From NCBI GenBank assembly GCA_051648105.1, contig JBOFEN010000112.1:1-23811 (forward strand): a stretch of DNA of 23,811 bases, read 5' to 3'. The DNA is from UBA7332 sp051648105. GTDB lineage: Bacteria; Bacteroidota; Bacteroidia; Bacteroidales; UBA7332. Below are positions 22,352-23,811 of the stretch, piece by piece. The notes beneath the pieces were generated by a model. It was not told where the DNA came from. It made no database searches and saw only the letters and a list, made by a program, of their open reading frames with translations. Numbering within the stretch: the first letter of the stretch is position 1; the number at the start of each line of letters is the position of its first letter. A program made the translations under genes and the position numbers.

Positions 22352-23811
22352 ATGAAATTAAGACGCTATACAGTTCTATCGTTGATCACGGCGACTCTCT
22401 CTCTTGGGGGTGTGATTGGTAGTGCTGGGCTTTATGCTCAGACACCAGTTCGTTCGCATTCGCGTGTGTCAACTTTCAAAAATGGAATAAGACAAGGTCA
22501 GGTATTAGTTAAATTCAAGGATAATGAGACAACCTTGAATGAGGTCAAGCGAGCGGCAGCTCATTCGGCTATGTCAAGAACGAAGGGTACACCAGGTGAG
22601 GTTATCTCATTTGAGTCTATGCCTAAGGTTAGTCGTATTGCAAATCAGATAAATGCAGTAGAGATTACTCCTCTTTTTGACATGAATCCCAAATTTGCTA
22701 AACGTTTTAAGAAAGAGGGTTTAGATCGTTGGTTTATTATTGACTTTGAGAGCAGTGATGATCCAATTGCAGTGATGGAGGCATTTAAAGCTACAGGTGA
22801 GGTTCAGTTTGTAGATCTTAGTGCCGAGATTGTTCAACCAAACTATAAGAGCAGACCTATTTATGTGCCAAGTGCATTGGCTTTGGCTCAGAGTAGCGGT
22901 ATTGTAAGTGATCCTATGTTTGATCAGCAGTGGCACTATCACAATACTGGGCAAACGAATGGTACTCCTGGTTCAGACATTAATCTTGTGCGAGCTTGGG
23001 AGAGACGAATGGTTGCAAATGATGTTATCGTGGCTGTAATGGACCAGGGTGTTGACCATCAGCATGAGGATATTCGCGCAAATATGTGGGTAAATGAGGC
23101 TGAGCTTTATGGGCGTGCTGGGGTTGATGACGATGGTAATGGTCAGATTGATGATATTTATGGATTTGACTTCGGTCAAGGCTATGGTTCTATAGAGAAA
23201 GGGGAGCATGGTACACACGTTGCGGGAACAGTTGCTGCAGTAACCAACAATGGTATTGGTGTTGCAGGTATCGCTGGGGGTGATGGTAGTGGTAATGGTG
23301 CTCGTATTATGACGCTTCCTGTTTTTGGGGAGAACAACAATAGGGCTGTCAATAGTTTTATCTATGCAGCAGACATGGGAGCTCTTATCTCTCAGAATTC
23401 ATGGGGTTTCTCTTCTCCAGGTTTTGAGTCTGATGCTTGGAGAGAAGCTATTCAGTATTTCGTAAAGTATGCTGGATGTGACGATAATGGAAACCAGTTG
23501 CCTGGAACAAAGATGAAGGGTGGTCTTGTCGTCTTTGCAGCTGGGAATGATGCCTCTTCAGGACTCTACTTTCCAAGTTGCCTAGATGAGGTTATTGGTG
23601 TAGCTTCAATTAACCACATCGATAAGCCAGCCTTCTATACAAACTTTGATAGTTGGGTTGATGTTGCTTGCTACGGTGGGGAAACATCACCACGTAAAGA
23701 GGCAGGAGTTTTGAGTACATTGCCAAATAACCAATATGGTTTTATGGATGGTACATCAATGGCTTGTCCTCCCGTCTCTGGTATTGCTTGTTTAGCACTA
23801 GCAGAGCTTGG
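22352..23811 (+). CDS. Secreted subtilisin-family (S8) protease, 3' end outside window
   Basis: The frame is open from ATG at 22352 to the window edge (486 codons). A signal peptide (about 1-29, cut near YAQTPV) lacks a lipobox. Residues about 45-165 resemble the N-terminal prodomain of fervidolysin-like proteases (GQVLVKFKDNE). The S8 catalytic domain follows: D231 in AVMDQGVD, H286 in HGTHVAG, the oxyanion asparagine N349 in SQNSWG, and S469 in DGTSMACP, so the triad is complete. A calcium-binding-type loop DDDGNGQIDD lies at 259-268. The usual D-(S/T)-G is D-Q-G here. It starts 17 bases after the lipoprotein gene, so it likely belongs to the SusCD operon and supplies peptides. Any C-terminal sorting domain is not visible. 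Confidence 0.95.
   Translation, partial: MKLRRYTVLSLITATLSLGGVIGSAGLYAQTPVRSHSRVSTFKNGIRQGQVLVKFKDNETTLNEVKRAAAHSAMSRTKGTPGEVISFESMPKVSRIANQINAVEITPLFDMNPKFAKRFKKEGLDRWFIIDFESSDDPIAVMEAFKATGEVQFVDLSAEIVQPNYKSRPIYVPSALALAQSSGIVSDPMFDQQWHYHNTGQTNGTPGSDINLVRAWERRMVANDVIVAVMDQGVDHQHEDIRANMWVNEAELYGRAGVDDDGNGQIDDIYGFDFGQGYGSIEKGEHGTHVAGTVAAVTNNGIGVAGIAGGDGSGNGARIMTLPVFGENNNRAVNSFIYAADMGALISQNSWGFSSPGFESDAWREAIQYFVKYAGCDDNGNQLPGTKMKGGLVVFAAGNDASSGLYFPSCLDEVIGVASINHIDKPAFYTNFDSWVDVACYGGETSPRKEAGVLSTLPNNQYGFMDGTSMACPPVSGIACLALAEL

Noticed and set aside
22721..23218. Two minus-strand frames inside the protease gene
   Set aside because: They are antisense to a frame with a complete S8 triad and have no features of their own.

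Overview
The window looks like a chromosomal segment of a Bacteroidota bacterium, most likely Bacteroidales. The evidence is a SusC/SusD pair, a DUF5686-type outer-membrane protein, several promoters of the TTTG-N19-TAnnTTTG type, mostly absent Shine-Dalgarno sites, and an AT-rich base composition. Genus cannot be fixed from the sequence alone.

Left part (1-6900, leftward genes). The ribosomal operon rpsF-rpsR-rplI starts from a consensus promoter and ends in a clear intrinsic terminator. That terminator's U-tract doubles as the -33 box of the next promoter, which drives an acyl-CoA thioesterase, dprA and a large TPR protein. A hairpin and a candidate promoter separate these from radA and a 57-residue two-helix membrane protein. 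DprA and RadA both process incoming single-stranded DNA in natural transformation, so this cluster reads as a DNA-uptake/recombination neighbourhood.

Middle (7000-12200, rightward genes). A solitary FecCD/BtuC-type ABC permease is followed by a DUF5686-like outer-membrane protein that probably uses a GTG start, and then by lepA with its own promoter and terminator.

Convergent gap (12200-13735). No convincing gene is present between lepA and thrS, but the gap is highly structured. It holds a possible small-RNA-like set of hairpins and two direct copies of a ~365-bp element. Each copy carries seven sites of a ten-base motif in the same layout of orientations, including a palindrome. The motif core is TAC in one copy and GCC (or ACC) in the other, switched at every site while the flanks stay about 90-98% identical. 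This concerted change is the strongest candidate for an undescribed system in the window.

Right part (13736-23811). thrS runs leftward. About 1 kb of AT-rich DNA without a gene follows, then a rightward operon: a SusC-type TonB-dependent transporter, a SusD-type lipoprotein, a lipoprotein with a fibronectin-III-like fold, and a secreted subtilisin-family protease cut by the window end. Together they suggest a RagAB-like system that digests protein outside the cell and imports the peptides.
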